Assembly: GCA_025361125.1 (NCBI GenBank)
Contig: JANYBM010000145.1
Location: 1-54,687, forward strand
DNA from: Holophagaceae bacterium
GTDB lineage: Bacteria > Acidobacteriota > Holophagae > Holophagales > Holophagaceae
DNA: 54,687 nt
Direction of reading: 5' to 3'
Shown here: in pieces, positions 1 through 8,746 of the stretch
Position numbering within the stretch: the stretch's first letter is position 1
How the letters are laid out: every line of letters starts with the position of its first letter
Position numbers and translations under genes: made by a program
Notes under the pieces: generated by a model
The model's database searches: none
Told to the model about the DNA's origin: nothing
The model's input: only the letters and a program-made list of their open reading frames with translations

Positions 1-48
1 TAGTTGATTATTCTAAGTCGGATTAGCCGGAGGCCGTTCGGGCAAGCC

Positions 49-82
49 TTCGACTCCGTCAACCCTTCGACTCCGTCAACCC
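49..82. repeat. Two tandem copies of a 17-bp unit
   Basis: The unit TTCGACTCCGTCAACCC occurs twice back to back (49-65 and 66-82), just downstream of the stop codon of the minus-strand ubiX gene. It does not form an obvious hairpin. It may be part of an intergenic repeat or of a degraded terminator region. The copies are seen directly; no function is claimed. Confidence 0.7.
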
Positions 83-651
83 TGCCACCTTCGGGGATCG
101 GATTCCGGGAGCCCCAGTTGATCCAATACACGGGTGGCAAAAGTGTCGAAGAGATCTTCGATGCAACTGGGCTTGCTGTAGAAACCCGGCATGATGGGCA
201 TGACGATAGCCCCGGCGTCGTGGACCCTGATCATGTTTTCCAAGTGGATGCGGTTCAGTGGCGTCTCTCGAAGGCAGAGCACCAAGGGCCTCCGCTCCTT
301 CAAGCAAACGTCCGCAGCGCGGCTCACCAGGCTTTCGCTGACGCCGGAGGCGATGCGCCCCAAGGCTCCAGCACTGCAAGGTACAAGCGCCATGCCGTCC
401 TGTCGGTAACTGCCGGAGGAAATGGCGGCACCGAGATTCCGCTCATCATGATGGGTGATCTTGGGACTGACGGCACAGAGATCCTTCACCGTAAGTCCGG
501 TCTCGTCCGTCAGACAGCGCTTGCCTGTGGGTGAGAGCAGCAAGGCGACTTCCAGCACATTTTCGTTGGCCGCAAGGCGCCGCACAACCCACAGGCCAAA
601 GGCCGAGCCCGAAGCGCCCGTGATGGCCACCGTGAATCGTTTTCCGTCCAT
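76..651 (-). CDS. ubiX: Flavin prenyltransferase UbiX
   Basis: UbiX prenylates reduced FMN with dimethylallyl phosphate. The product is the cofactor of UbiD-type decarboxylases used in quinone biosynthesis and aromatic acid metabolism. The predicted 191-aa protein has the usual length. It begins with the flavoprotein motif VAITGASGSAFG (residues about 6-17). It also carries LVPCSAGALGRIASG and RRPLVLCLRETPLN, which match the FMN- and substrate-binding segments of the family. I chose the ATG at 651 because family members start a few residues before this motif; the open frame continues further upstream through repeat-like DNA with no domain. No clear Shine-Dalgarno site is visible. It diverges from hemB, and no ubiD is present in the window. 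Family assignment is secure; the physiological pathway is inferred. Confidence 0.93.
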   Translation of the reverse strand: MDGKRFTVAITGASGSAFGLWVVRRLAANENVLEVALLLSPTGKRCLTDETGLTVKDLCAVSPKITHHDERNLGAAISSGSYRQDGMALVPCSAGALGRIASGVSESLVSRAADVCLKERRPLVLCLRETPLNRIHLENMIRVHDAGAIVMPIMPGFYSKPSCIEDLFDTFATRVLDQLGLPESDPRRWQG

Positions 652-663
652 GGAACCAGTGTG

Positions 664-775
664 ACACGGAGACCGTAGGCTATAGATTGTAGGCAGTCGG
701 TTGTGGGCTGTAGGCTGTGGGTAGCGTCTTTTCTGGCTTACAGCCCGGCGCCTGCAGCCCATAGCCGATTTTTGG
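664..775. repeat. Repeat-rich ubiX-hemB intergenic segment
   Basis: This spacer between divergent genes is built from variants of a short word: GTAGGCTATAG, GTAGGCAGTCGG and GTGGGCTGTAGGCTGTGGGTAG. These are followed by the opposite-sense forms GGCTTACAGCCC and GCCTGCAGCCCATAGCC. It can therefore fold into an imperfect stem around 700-765. It precedes the hemB ribosome binding site and may contain promoters for both genes, but none stands out. It looks like an interspersed intergenic repeat rather than a gene. Confidence 0.45.
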
Positions 776-783
776 AGTCCGCC

Positions 784-1767
784 ATGTCCTTGAATCTTCC
801 CCAGCGTCCCCGCCGCAATCGCAAGAGTGCCGCCTTGCGCGGCTTCGCCCGGGAGACCCATTTGGGCCCCGAACATTTCGTGTTGCCTTTGTTTCTTCAT
901 GAAGGTGCTGAGAACCAGGCCATCGACTCAATGCCAGGCTGCTTCCGCTTGAGCCAGGACGGCGTGCTGCGGGAGGTGGAAGCCGCACTGACAGAGGGCG
1001 TCACCGGTTTCGACCTTTTCCCGGCCATCGCAGAAGCCCAGAAAACTTCCGATGGTCGCGAGGCCTACAACCCCGCGGGCCTGGTTCCACGGGTCATCAG
1101 GTCCATCAAGCGGGAGTTTCCAGAAGCTTTGGTCATCACCGACGTAGCCCTGGATCCTTATAACAGCGATGGCCACGACGGCCTGGTGAAGGACGGCAAG
1201 ATTCTCAATGATGAAACCGTGGAAATTCTCATCATGCAGGCCCTCTGTCACGCGGAGGCCGGCGCGGATGTGATCAGCCCCAGCGACATGATGGACGGTC
1301 GGATCGGCGCCATTCGGGGCGGTCTGGATGACCAAGGTTTCACGGAAGTGAGCCTGCTTTCCTACTGCGTGAAATATGCGTCCAGCTTCTACAATCCCTT
1401 CCGCGATGCGCTGTCTTCATCACCCAAATTCGGTGACAAGAAAACCTACCAGATGGACCCCGCGAATGTCCGTGAAGCGTTAAGGGAACTGGCCTTGGAC
1501 GAAGACGAAGGTGCCGATATCGTGATGGTGAAGCCCGCCATGCCTTTCCTGGATGTACTGCGCGTGGTACGCGATTCAACGGCGCTGCCAGTTGCCGCCT
1601 ATCAGGTGAGCGGAGAATACGCGATGCTCAAAGCCGCTGCACTGAATGGATGGCTGGATGAACGGCGCACCGTGTTGGAGAGCCTGCTGGGTATCCGAAG
1701 GGCCGGGGCGGACATGATCTTCACCTATTTTGCGCGGCCAGCCGCCCGCTGGCTCAAGGACGGCTGA
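784..1767 (+). CDS. hemB: Delta-aminolevulinic acid dehydratase (porphobilinogen synthase)
   Basis: HemB condenses two 5-aminolevulinate molecules to porphobilinogen in haem biosynthesis, in the cytosol. The 327-aa protein has the family length. It shows the N-terminal RPRRNRKSAALRGFARET segment, the active-site segment DVALDPYNSDGHDGL, the Schiff-base lysine context DIVMVKPAMPFLDV, and the second substrate loop SPSDMMDGRIGAIR. In the DVALDPYN stretch the Cys residues of zinc-dependent enzymes are absent, which suggests a Mg-dependent type. The ATG at 784 is preceded by TTGGAG at a good distance. The stop codon shares one base with the next start, so the SRAP-like gene is probably cotranscribed and translationally coupled. 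Confidence 0.97.
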   Translation: MSLNLPQRPRRNRKSAALRGFARETHLGPEHFVLPLFLHEGAENQAIDSMPGCFRLSQDGVLREVEAALTEGVTGFDLFPAIAEAQKTSDGREAYNPAGLVPRVIRSIKREFPEALVITDVALDPYNSDGHDGLVKDGKILNDETVEILIMQALCHAEAGADVISPSDMMDGRIGAIRGGLDDQGFTEVSLLSYCVKYASSFYNPFRDALSSSPKFGDKKTYQMDPANVREALRELALDEDEGADIVMVKPAMPFLDVLRVVRDSTALPVAAYQVSGEYAMLKAAALNGWLDERRTVLESLLGIRRAGADMIFTYFARPAARWLKDG

Positions 1768-2225
1768 TGTGCGGCGGGCTTGAATTCAGGACCCGTAAGG
1801 GCAACGCGGCGGCGCATGGGTTGTTCCCAGATGAGCCAGAAATCATCCGCGTGACTTTTCCCAACCCCAAAGCCGCACTCTTGCTGGATGAGGGAACAAA
1901 TCTCTGGCTACCTTGGGGGAGGCGCAGAGAAGAATCCGGTGACTGGCCCGAAGGTGGTTGGGCTCGGGCTGAAAGCCTGGCAAAAGGCTTTTGGACTCGC
2001 TGGGACCCTGAGCCCGTGCTGGTCTTTCCGGTTCGCTGGATGGAAAAGGATCACAACGGCAAGAGCTACTGGTTTCAGTTGGAAGCCGGGCAGGGCATTG
2101 CCTGTTTGAAATTGCGGAAGGCTCCGGCGACACCGATCTATGTAATCACAGAGCCCTCGCCGCCCGATTTCATGGAGATTCACGATCGGATACCGAGGAT
2201 CTGCGAGAATCGCCCAATACCATGA
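1767..2225 (+). CDS. Divergent, short SRAP (HMCES/YedK)-family protein
   Basis: SRAP proteins crosslink to abasic sites in single-stranded DNA through a Cys2 exposed after Met removal. This 152-aa protein starts MCGG. It keeps the ARAES segment (66-70), an RWMEK segment whose Glu93 aligns with the family glutamate, and the IHDRIP motif with His139. Cys2, Glu and His are therefore retained. The residue before ARAE, which is Asn in canonical members, is Trp65 here. The protein is also shorter than the usual 220 residues or so. It overlaps hemB by one base and the following kinase gene by four, so all three look like one transcription unit. It may be an abasic-site sensor or a repurposed member; function is uncertain. 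Confidence 0.7.
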   Translation: MCGGLEFRTRKGNAAAHGLFPDEPEIIRVTFPNPKAALLLDEGTNLWLPWGRRREESGDWPEGGWARAESLAKGFWTRWDPEPVLVFPVRWMEKDHNGKSYWFQLEAGQGIACLKLRKAPATPIYVITEPSPPDFMEIHDRIPRICENRPIP

Positions 2226-5200
2226 GCGCAACCGGACCCATCTCCATCGCCTGGCCTCCCTGGCTCCGCCGCTTGGTGGGTGCAGCAGGGGTGACAAGTT
2301 TCGCACTTGGAATCCTGGTGATGGCGGGTTGGCATTTGAAGTCCCACCTCTTGATCCAGGTGATTCCAGGTTTCACGCCCATGCAATACAACACAGCGCT
2401 CTGTTTTGCAGCCATAGGAGCAGGCTTGGGACTCCTGGCGCTCGGCCGTCGGCGTCCTGCGGGGGTGCTTGGAATCTTCACCGCGTTAATGGGGCTGCTT
2501 TCAGCCATCCAGCAATTTGGCGACTTGAATCTGCAAGTGGACCAAATCTTTCATCGCCCCTTCGCGACCTTCAACGTGGAAAGCCCTGGAAGAATGCCTG
2601 CCAGCACAGCCCTATGTTTTTTTCTGGTGGGTGCTTCACTGGTCAAGTTGAGTTTCTGGAAAGGTTTCCGATTCCGGGCAGTCCTGCTCAGTATTTCCGC
2701 TTCAGTCGTGATGGTGCTGGGGCTCATGTCCATCATCGGCTACCTCACGGACACACGAATTCTATTCGCTTGGGGGCATCTTTCCTACATGGCCATCCAT
2801 GCGGCAATCGCCATGGTGGGGTTGAGTTTCACCCTCTTCGCGATTGCCTGGTGCGATGGTCGGGAGGATTTCGAAGGCTACCCAGAATGGCTGCCTGTTC
2901 CCATCTCCTGCACTGTGTTGGTGATGACGCTGGTGACTTGGCAGGCGATGAGAGTTCGAGAGCACGTTCAGATCGAACACAATGTGCAATCCCGCCTTCA
3001 GTTCGTGTCCTATTCCTTGAAGAGCGGGATGGATGAGCGTGTCCTCGCGTTGCGGCGGATGACTGCGCGGTTGGAGTCTGCCAGTGGCATGACCGAAGCA
3101 GCCTGGGTTTCAGATGCCTCCCAATATGTCGCGCACTATGCGGGATACCAGGCCTTGGAATGGGTTGATCGGGACCTGGTGGTGCGCTGGGTTGCTCCCC
3201 GGCAGGGCAACGAATCGGCTCTCGGCCTAGATATCAAGCAGAACGCCAAGCGCACGAAAACCTTCGAAGATGCTCGCGATGCGGGTATCCCGGCCCTTAC
3301 AACACCAGTCTCCCTAGCTCAAGGTGGGGTGGGTTATTTGATCTGTGTTCCCGTCGCCGAAACTGTGGGGAGTCCTGGCGGCTTCATCGTGGCCGTTTTC
3401 CACTCGCAGATCATGCTTCACAGCTTGCTCCCAGTCGGCCTGACCGAAGGCTACGCAGTCACCATCCAGCAAGATGACAAGACTGTGTATACTGCCGAGG
3501 TCACTCAAGAAAATGCAGAATCCAAGGGCTTCGAGCAGCAACAAAAACTGGCTGCTTATGGGCGGGAATGGCGGGTCTTTTTGCGTCCCACGGCAGTGCT
3601 CTTGAAACAGGCCCGCTCATCGGTGCCAGCCTATGTGCTCTTGGGTGGCGGGATGATGGCACTATTGCTGGGTTTCGCGATCTACCTGGCCCAGAAGGCT
3701 CGCCGGGACCGCCTTCAGTTGGCGGCTTCCACTTTGGAATTGCAGACTGTTTCCGCTCGCCAAACAGCGATCCTGGAGAGCGCGAATGCGGCGATCATCA
3801 CCACTGGGTTGGACCGTGTCATCCAGGTCTTCAACCATGGTGCGGAAAAAATGTTGGGCTATAAAGCCAGCGAAATCCTTGGCAAGCGAGGGACCGAGCG
3901 GTTCATGGATCCTGGGTCTTTGGCGGACTGGGCCCAAGAAATCACCCATCTGGATGGCATCACCCAGGGCTCGGGGTTAGAGGCCATCCTGAGCAGTGTC
4001 GCAGCAGGAAAATCTGCCGAGCGCGAGTTCACTTATATTCGCAAGGATGGGATTCGCATTCCTGTTTTCCTCTCTGTGACGGCGCTGCTGGACCCTGCGG
4101 GGAAGTCCATGGGGACCGTGAGTGTCGCTACGGACCTGACCCAACGCAAGTACATGGAGCGAATCCTGATTGAGCGTGAAGCTCGCTTTCGCACCCTCAT
4201 CGAGAACGGCAGCGATGTCATCACCATCACCAATGAGAAAGGAATCTTCCAGTACTTGAGTCCCTCTTTGACCCGGGTGTTGGGGTGGTCCCAGGAAGAA
4301 ATGTTGGGGCGCGGGTTCCAGGAATTTCTCGCTTCAGAAGATGCCGCAACCATCGAAGTCCAATACTGCGAGTTAGTGGGATCACCTCAAGGAACCACAG
4401 GGAGTTTTCTGTGCCGGTTCGCCGCCAAGGATGGAACCTACCGTTTCGTGGATGTCCAAAGCCGGAACCAAATTTCCAATCCTCTGATGGAGGGCGTTGT
4501 CTCTGTGCTTCGAGATGTCACGGATCGCATCAAGGCTGAAGAGACGCTGTCCAAAGAGCGAGACTTCACCAATGCCATCGTTGAGACAGTGGGGGCGCTG
4601 GTCATCGTCACGGATTGGGAGGGGCGCATCGCCCGCTTCAACCGCGCCTGTGAGGAAGTCACCGGATACGCCGCGGTGGAAGTGCTGGGTCAGCAATTTT
4701 GGGATGTCTTTATTCCGGAAGCCCGGCGAAAAACAATCGCCGCGGAGTTCATCGCGCGGAAAGCCACTGACTACCCGTCTTCAAATGTGTCTGTTTGGCT
4801 GACCAAGCGTGGTGAGGAACGTCATTTCGAATGGTCGGACACTGCCCTATTGGATGAAGCGGGCCAACCCGAATTTGTCATCGCCACCGGTATTGACATC
4901 ACCGAGCGGGAACGCGCGGCTGAAGCCCTGAGACTGAGTGAAGAGCGAATGCACGCCGTCATCCAACGCGCACCCATGATCGTCTTTGCTTTTGATACCA
5001 TGGGCGTCTTCACCATGGCTGAAGGCAGTGGCCTTTCCCTGATGAAACTCACTCCTGAGTGGGTGGTGGGCAAGAATGTGGATCGTTGGAAATCAGTTGT
5101 GCCAGAGTTGCGCCAGGATGTGGATCGCGCCTTACGAGGTGAAACCTTCACTGCTGTTCGCAGCGCTCCCGGCACGGATTTCGAGAATTGGTACGCGCCA

Positions 5201-5965
5201 ATGAAGGATGCACAAGGAACAATCACCGGCGTCATCGGTGTAGCTTTGGATATAACGGAAAAACAAAAAATCGAGAAACTGAAAAACGAATTTGTTTCAA
5301 CCGTGAGCCACGAGCTCAGGACACCACTCACCAGTATCCGGGGCTCTTTAGGCTTGATGGCGGGCGGTGTGGCAGGCGTGCTGACGGATCAGGGAAAGGC
5401 CTTGCTCGATATCGCAATCCGGAACAGCGATCGCCTTGGCCGCCTTATCAATGACATCCTGGATATCGAAAAGATTGAATCTGGGAAAATGGATTACGCC
5501 TTCAAGGATCTGGGGCTTCACTCGCTGTTGAAACAAGCCATCGAAGCCAATCGCTCCTACGGTGAACCCTTGAGTGTGAGCTTTGAGCTGGGCATCGTTC
5601 CCAATGGGGTGAGGATCTGGGCGGATGAGGATCGTCTCATGCAGGTGTTGGCGAACCTGCTTTCCAATGCGGCAAAATATTCCCCCCGTGGAGGGAAAAT
5701 TTCGCTTTGGGCAGAACGCAAGGACTCCAATATTCGGGTATCGGTCAAGGATCATGGCGCAGGAATTCCCGAAGCATTCAAGGGGCGCATTTTCCAACGC
5801 TTCGCGCAAGCAGATTCATCGGATACAAAGCTGAAAGGTGGTACTGGACTGGGTTTGGCAGTTTCAAAAGCCATTGTGGAGGGGCACAATGGACGCATGA
5901 ATTTTGAGAAAGCGGAAGGTGGCGGAACCATTTTTTACTTCGAGATTCCTGAAATGGTGGGGTGA
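2222..5965 (+). CDS. Membrane PAS/CHASE sensor histidine kinase
   Basis: A 1247-aa sensor kinase. Residues 1-240 hold about seven hydrophobic segments of the MASE type. A CHASE-like extracytoplasmic region follows (about 245-455, containing YQALEWVDRDLVVRWVAP), then a further membrane span (about 463-485). Four PAS domains come next (about 500-640, 650-770, 775-900 and 905-1020). The HisKA domain carries the phosphoacceptor in SHELRTP, His1030. The C-terminal HATPase domain has NLLSNAAKYSP, DHGAGIP and GGTGLGLAVSK. It has no receiver of its own, so it presumably signals to the receivers encoded downstream. The start overlaps the SRAP-like stop (ATGA). The ligand cannot be read from the sequence. 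Confidence 0.93.
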   Translation: MSATGPISIAWPPWLRRLVGAAGVTSFALGILVMAGWHLKSHLLIQVIPGFTPMQYNTALCFAAIGAGLGLLALGRRRPAGVLGIFTALMGLLSAIQQFGDLNLQVDQIFHRPFATFNVESPGRMPASTALCFFLVGASLVKLSFWKGFRFRAVLLSISASVVMVLGLMSIIGYLTDTRILFAWGHLSYMAIHAAIAMVGLSFTLFAIAWCDGREDFEGYPEWLPVPISCTVLVMTLVTWQAMRVREHVQIEHNVQSRLQFVSYSLKSGMDERVLALRRMTARLESASGMTEAAWVSDASQYVAHYAGYQALEWVDRDLVVRWVAPRQGNESALGLDIKQNAKRTKTFEDARDAGIPALTTPVSLAQGGVGYLICVPVAETVGSPGGFIVAVFHSQIMLHSLLPVGLTEGYAVTIQQDDKTVYTAEVTQENAESKGFEQQQKLAAYGREWRVFLRPTAVLLKQARSSVPAYVLLGGGMMALLLGFAIYLAQKARRDRLQLAASTLELQTVSARQTAILESANAAIITTGLDRVIQVFNHGAEKMLGYKASEILGKRGTERFMDPGSLADWAQEITHLDGITQGSGLEAILSSVAAGKSAEREFTYIRKDGIRIPVFLSVTALLDPAGKSMGTVSVATDLTQRKYMERILIEREARFRTLIENGSDVITITNEKGIFQYLSPSLTRVLGWSQEEMLGRGFQEFLASEDAATIEVQYCELVGSPQGTTGSFLCRFAAKDGTYRFVDVQSRNQISNPLMEGVVSVLRDVTDRIKAEETLSKERDFTNAIVETVGALVIVTDWEGRIARFNRACEEVTGYAAVEVLGQQFWDVFIPEARRKTIAAEFIARKATDYPSSNVSVWLTKRGEERHFEWSDTALLDEAGQPEFVIATGIDITERERAAEALRLSEERMHAVIQRAPMIVFAFDTMGVFTMAEGSGLSLMKLTPEWVVGKNVDRWKSVVPELRQDVDRALRGETFTAVRSAPGTDFENWYAPMKDAQGTITGVIGVALDITEKQKIEKLKNEFVSTVSHELRTPLTSIRGSLGLMAGGVAGVLTDQGKALLDIAIRNSDRLGRLINDILDIEKIESGKMDYAFKDLGLHSLLKQAIEANRSYGEPLSVSFELGIVPNGVRIWADEDRLMQVLANLLSNAAKYSPRGGKISLWAERKDSNIRVSVKDHGAGIPEAFKGRIFQRFAQADSSDTKLKGGTGLGLAVSKAIVEGHNGRMNFEKAEGGGTIFYFEIPEMVG

Positions 5966-6041
5966 TTAATGTCTCTTTGTGTTTTCACACCCCTAGCGCC
6001 TAGCCTTCCCAACACGTATCATCCAGTGGATCAACTCAAGT

Positions 6042-7748
6042 ATGAAGTGTGAGGAAGATGTGAAAGAGGATGCTCACCGCGATCTCCAAGACCAACTTCG
6101 AGTATTGAGAGATGGGTTCGCCGAGGCCATTCCGGAAAAAATGGCTGAAATCGAAGCTGTATGGGCCAGTGTCGAGAGCAATGGAGAACGTGGAATCGGT
6201 TTAGGGGGGACTGAATTCCAAGTTCTTTACCGCCTGGCACACAGTCTCGTGGGGAATTCGGGCACCTTTGGATTCAATGACATCTCTGAATGCGCACGCA
6301 CCCTTGAGTCGGCTCTTGCTGAAAAGGCACCGAACAGCAAATTGCAAGAGGCCATCAAAAACTTGAGGGAAGCTGCCGCTCGCGCATTGCGTTTTTCACC
6401 ACCACGACCTGAATATCTGGATTTCCCATTGAGCCCATTAAGCAATGTCTCCAGCGCCTTCAGCAAACCCCCATTGGTACTTCTTGTGGATGATGATGAA
6501 TATTTTTCCGGTGAGCTTCTGCTTCAGCTCGAAGGTTACGGCTACCAAGTAAAACAATGCCGCTCCTTGACGGAGGTACCTGCCGCCCTGGAGGTGGAGA
6601 TGCCAGATGCCCTCGTCATGGATATCATCCATCCCGAAGGTGAACTGGCTGGGCCAGCCTTTCTTTCCAGTCTCATCAGTCAGGGGAAAGCGCTTCCACC
6701 GACGTTATTCATATCCGTTCGGGATGACCTGAGCGCAAGACTGGAGGCCGTTCGCGCCGGTGGCTTGGGGTATTTCACAAAACCCTTGGAAATGCAGCAG
6801 CTCATCTCACGTTTGGAAGTATTGGTGGGTTACCGGGGACCCGACCCATACCGCATTCTCATGATCGAGGACTCTGCCACGGAATCCACACACTATGCCC
6901 ACGTCCTCCGCCGCGCGGGGATGCAAGTCACAGTGGTCAGCAATCCACTTCAGGTCATGGAACCTTTGCTCACCGAGCGCCCAGATCTCGTTCTCATGGA
7001 TCTCTACATGCCAGGGTGTTCTGGACTTGAACTTGCCACGGTCATCCGTCAACAAGATGCTTTCATGGGCATTCCCATTGTCTTTCTATCTTCGGAAACG
7101 GACATTGATCGCCAGATGAGCGGGCTTTCCATGGGTGGCGATGATTTCCTGGAAAAACCCATCTCACCGGAGCATCTGGTGGCTTCGCTGGCAGCGAGAG
7201 TGACCCGTGCGCGGTTGCTGCGGGCCAACATGAATCGGGACAGCCTCACGGGACTTTTGAATCATGGGAATTTTAAATACCATCTAAAACTCGAACTTTC
7301 CCGGGCCGCCAGACGTCAGGGCAGTTTGGCCCTTGCGGTCATAGATATTGATGAGTTCAAGCGGGTCAATGACACCTACGGCCACCCTGTGGGAGACCGG
7401 GTCATTCGCAGCCTCACGCGCCACTTGCAACAACAACTTCGTGAAACGGACATTCTTGGACGGCTGGGTGGCGATGAATTCGGCGCGATCCTGTTGGATA
7501 CGGATGAAGAAGGTGCTCTGCATCGCTTGGATTCCATCAGAGAAGCTTTTTCCGCCCACCATTACCGGGGGCTGGAAGCCATTTCTGAAACCGAACCCTT
7601 CGCCGTCACGTTCAGTTGTGGTCTTTCTGGTTTCCCAGGTAAAACCAATGTGGGCGCAAATCCAGACGCCCTTATCGAGCTTGCGGATCAGGCCTTGATT
7701 GAAGCCAAACTCCACGGCAGAAACCGGCTCGTGGTAGCGGGCGCCTAG
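6042..7748 (+). CDS. Hpt-REC-REC-GGDEF diguanylate cyclase response regulator
   Basis: A 568-aa cytosolic signalling protein. Residues 15-120 form a histidine phosphotransfer domain with LAHSLVGNSGTFGF, His67 being the likely phosphoacceptor. Two receivers follow, one from about 145 (LLVDDDE, ALVMDII) and one from about 275 (ILMIEDS, LVLMDLYMPG), both with their Asp. The C-terminal cyclase (about 395-565) has an intact GGDEF signature. It also has RETD five residues upstream, matching the RxxD inhibitory site, so it should make cyclic di-GMP with product feedback. It lies 76 bp after the histidine kinase gene on the same strand, which makes a phosphorelay with it likely. Confidence 0.92.
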   Translation: MKCEEDVKEDAHRDLQDQLRVLRDGFAEAIPEKMAEIEAVWASVESNGERGIGLGGTEFQVLYRLAHSLVGNSGTFGFNDISECARTLESALAEKAPNSKLQEAIKNLREAAARALRFSPPRPEYLDFPLSPLSNVSSAFSKPPLVLLVDDDEYFSGELLLQLEGYGYQVKQCRSLTEVPAALEVEMPDALVMDIIHPEGELAGPAFLSSLISQGKALPPTLFISVRDDLSARLEAVRAGGLGYFTKPLEMQQLISRLEVLVGYRGPDPYRILMIEDSATESTHYAHVLRRAGMQVTVVSNPLQVMEPLLTERPDLVLMDLYMPGCSGLELATVIRQQDAFMGIPIVFLSSETDIDRQMSGLSMGGDDFLEKPISPEHLVASLAARVTRARLLRANMNRDSLTGLLNHGNFKYHLKLELSRAARRQGSLALAVIDIDEFKRVNDTYGHPVGDRVIRSLTRHLQQQLRETDILGRLGGDEFGAILLDTDEEGALHRLDSIREAFSAHHYRGLEAISETEPFAVTFSCGLSGFPGKTNVGANPDALIELADQALIEAKLHGRNRLVVAGA

Positions 7749-7791
7749 GTCGGAGTAAACTTATTAAATACGAATAGGAAGGGGTTGGCCC

Positions 7792-8667
7792 ATGGGCATC
7801 ATCCTTGGCTTCGGACATGATCTTGCGTCCAGCAAGGTGCTATTGGTGGATGACGATTCATTCATGCGCCGACTCTTTGAAGCTCAAGTAAAAACCCTGG
7901 GTTGCAAGGTCGGGATCGCCAAGAACGGAGAAGAAGCGGTGAAAATGATCCCAGACGAAAAGCCAGATCTGGTGCTCATGGATGTGGTGATGCCTGGCAT
8001 GGATGGCTTTGAAGCCTGCATTTGGATGAAGCGCCTCCCCGAGATGAATGGCGTGCCGGTGGTATTGCTTACGGCCTTGGGCCGTGATGCCAAGGAGCGC
8101 AGCTTTGCCGCGGGGGCAGCCGGTTTTCTTCGGAAGCCCCCCTCCCTGATTGAACTGCAGTCCAAGATCTCAACTTTGTTGCTCATCCGAGGTCTGGAGC
8201 AGGAATTGGGGACAGACGCCCCAGTTGTTGAACTTCTCGATAAAGATTCATCGTTCAAGCCTGTGGTTTGGATGGCTTCCACCAATCAGTCCTTGCGCTT
8301 AAGAATCACGTCCCAATTGGAACGGGAAGGGTTCACGGCCAAAATCTTTGAAGGGCTCGCTCCGCTTTCAGAAGCTCTTGAAAGTGACCTGCTCCCGGAT
8401 CTGCTCATCCTTGAACATGATCCAAAGGATGGTGACGCGGTGGAGGTTTCTAAACGCATTCGCAGCGCGGAAGCCACCGCGCATGTGCCCATTCTCATGC
8501 TGGTGTTGGATTCGGATTTGAAAGGTGAATTGAATGAAGCGCCGTGTGGCGCATCCGAATTCTTGCTGAAGAGTGCTGATGCAGCGGATATCCGGCAACG
8601 TGTGAAGTTGCTCCTGCGGCTTTCCGTGCTGGAATCCGCCCGCCGCGTAAATCGACTCAAAGCTTAG
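7792..8667 (+). CDS. Double-receiver response regulator, second receiver degenerate
   Basis: A 291-aa protein without an output domain. The first receiver (about 15-130) has VLLVDDDSF, the phosphoacceptor in LVLMDVVMPGMDG, and a conserved Lys in FLRKP. The second (about 160-285) keeps the fold pattern but lacks the acidic pocket. Where the phosphoacceptor Asp is expected it reads LLILEHDP, with Glu, so it is probably a pseudo-receiver used for binding. A good ribosome binding site (AGGAAGG) precedes the ATG. It is the third gene of the signalling block and could act as a phosphate sink or adaptor for the upstream kinase. Confidence 0.88.
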   Translation: MGIILGFGHDLASSKVLLVDDDSFMRRLFEAQVKTLGCKVGIAKNGEEAVKMIPDEKPDLVLMDVVMPGMDGFEACIWMKRLPEMNGVPVVLLTALGRDAKERSFAAGAAGFLRKPPSLIELQSKISTLLLIRGLEQELGTDAPVVELLDKDSSFKPVVWMASTNQSLRLRITSQLEREGFTAKIFEGLAPLSEALESDLLPDLLILEHDPKDGDAVEVSKRIRSAEATAHVPILMLVLDSDLKGELNEAPCGASEFLLKSADAADIRQRVKLLLRLSVLESARRVNRLKA

Positions 8668-8746
8668 TAGATAAGCCCTCGCGGGCCCCACAAGATGGAT
8701 CTCTGGATGAGTTTCGGTGGGGTTCCACGTATTCTGGGGTCTTGGA

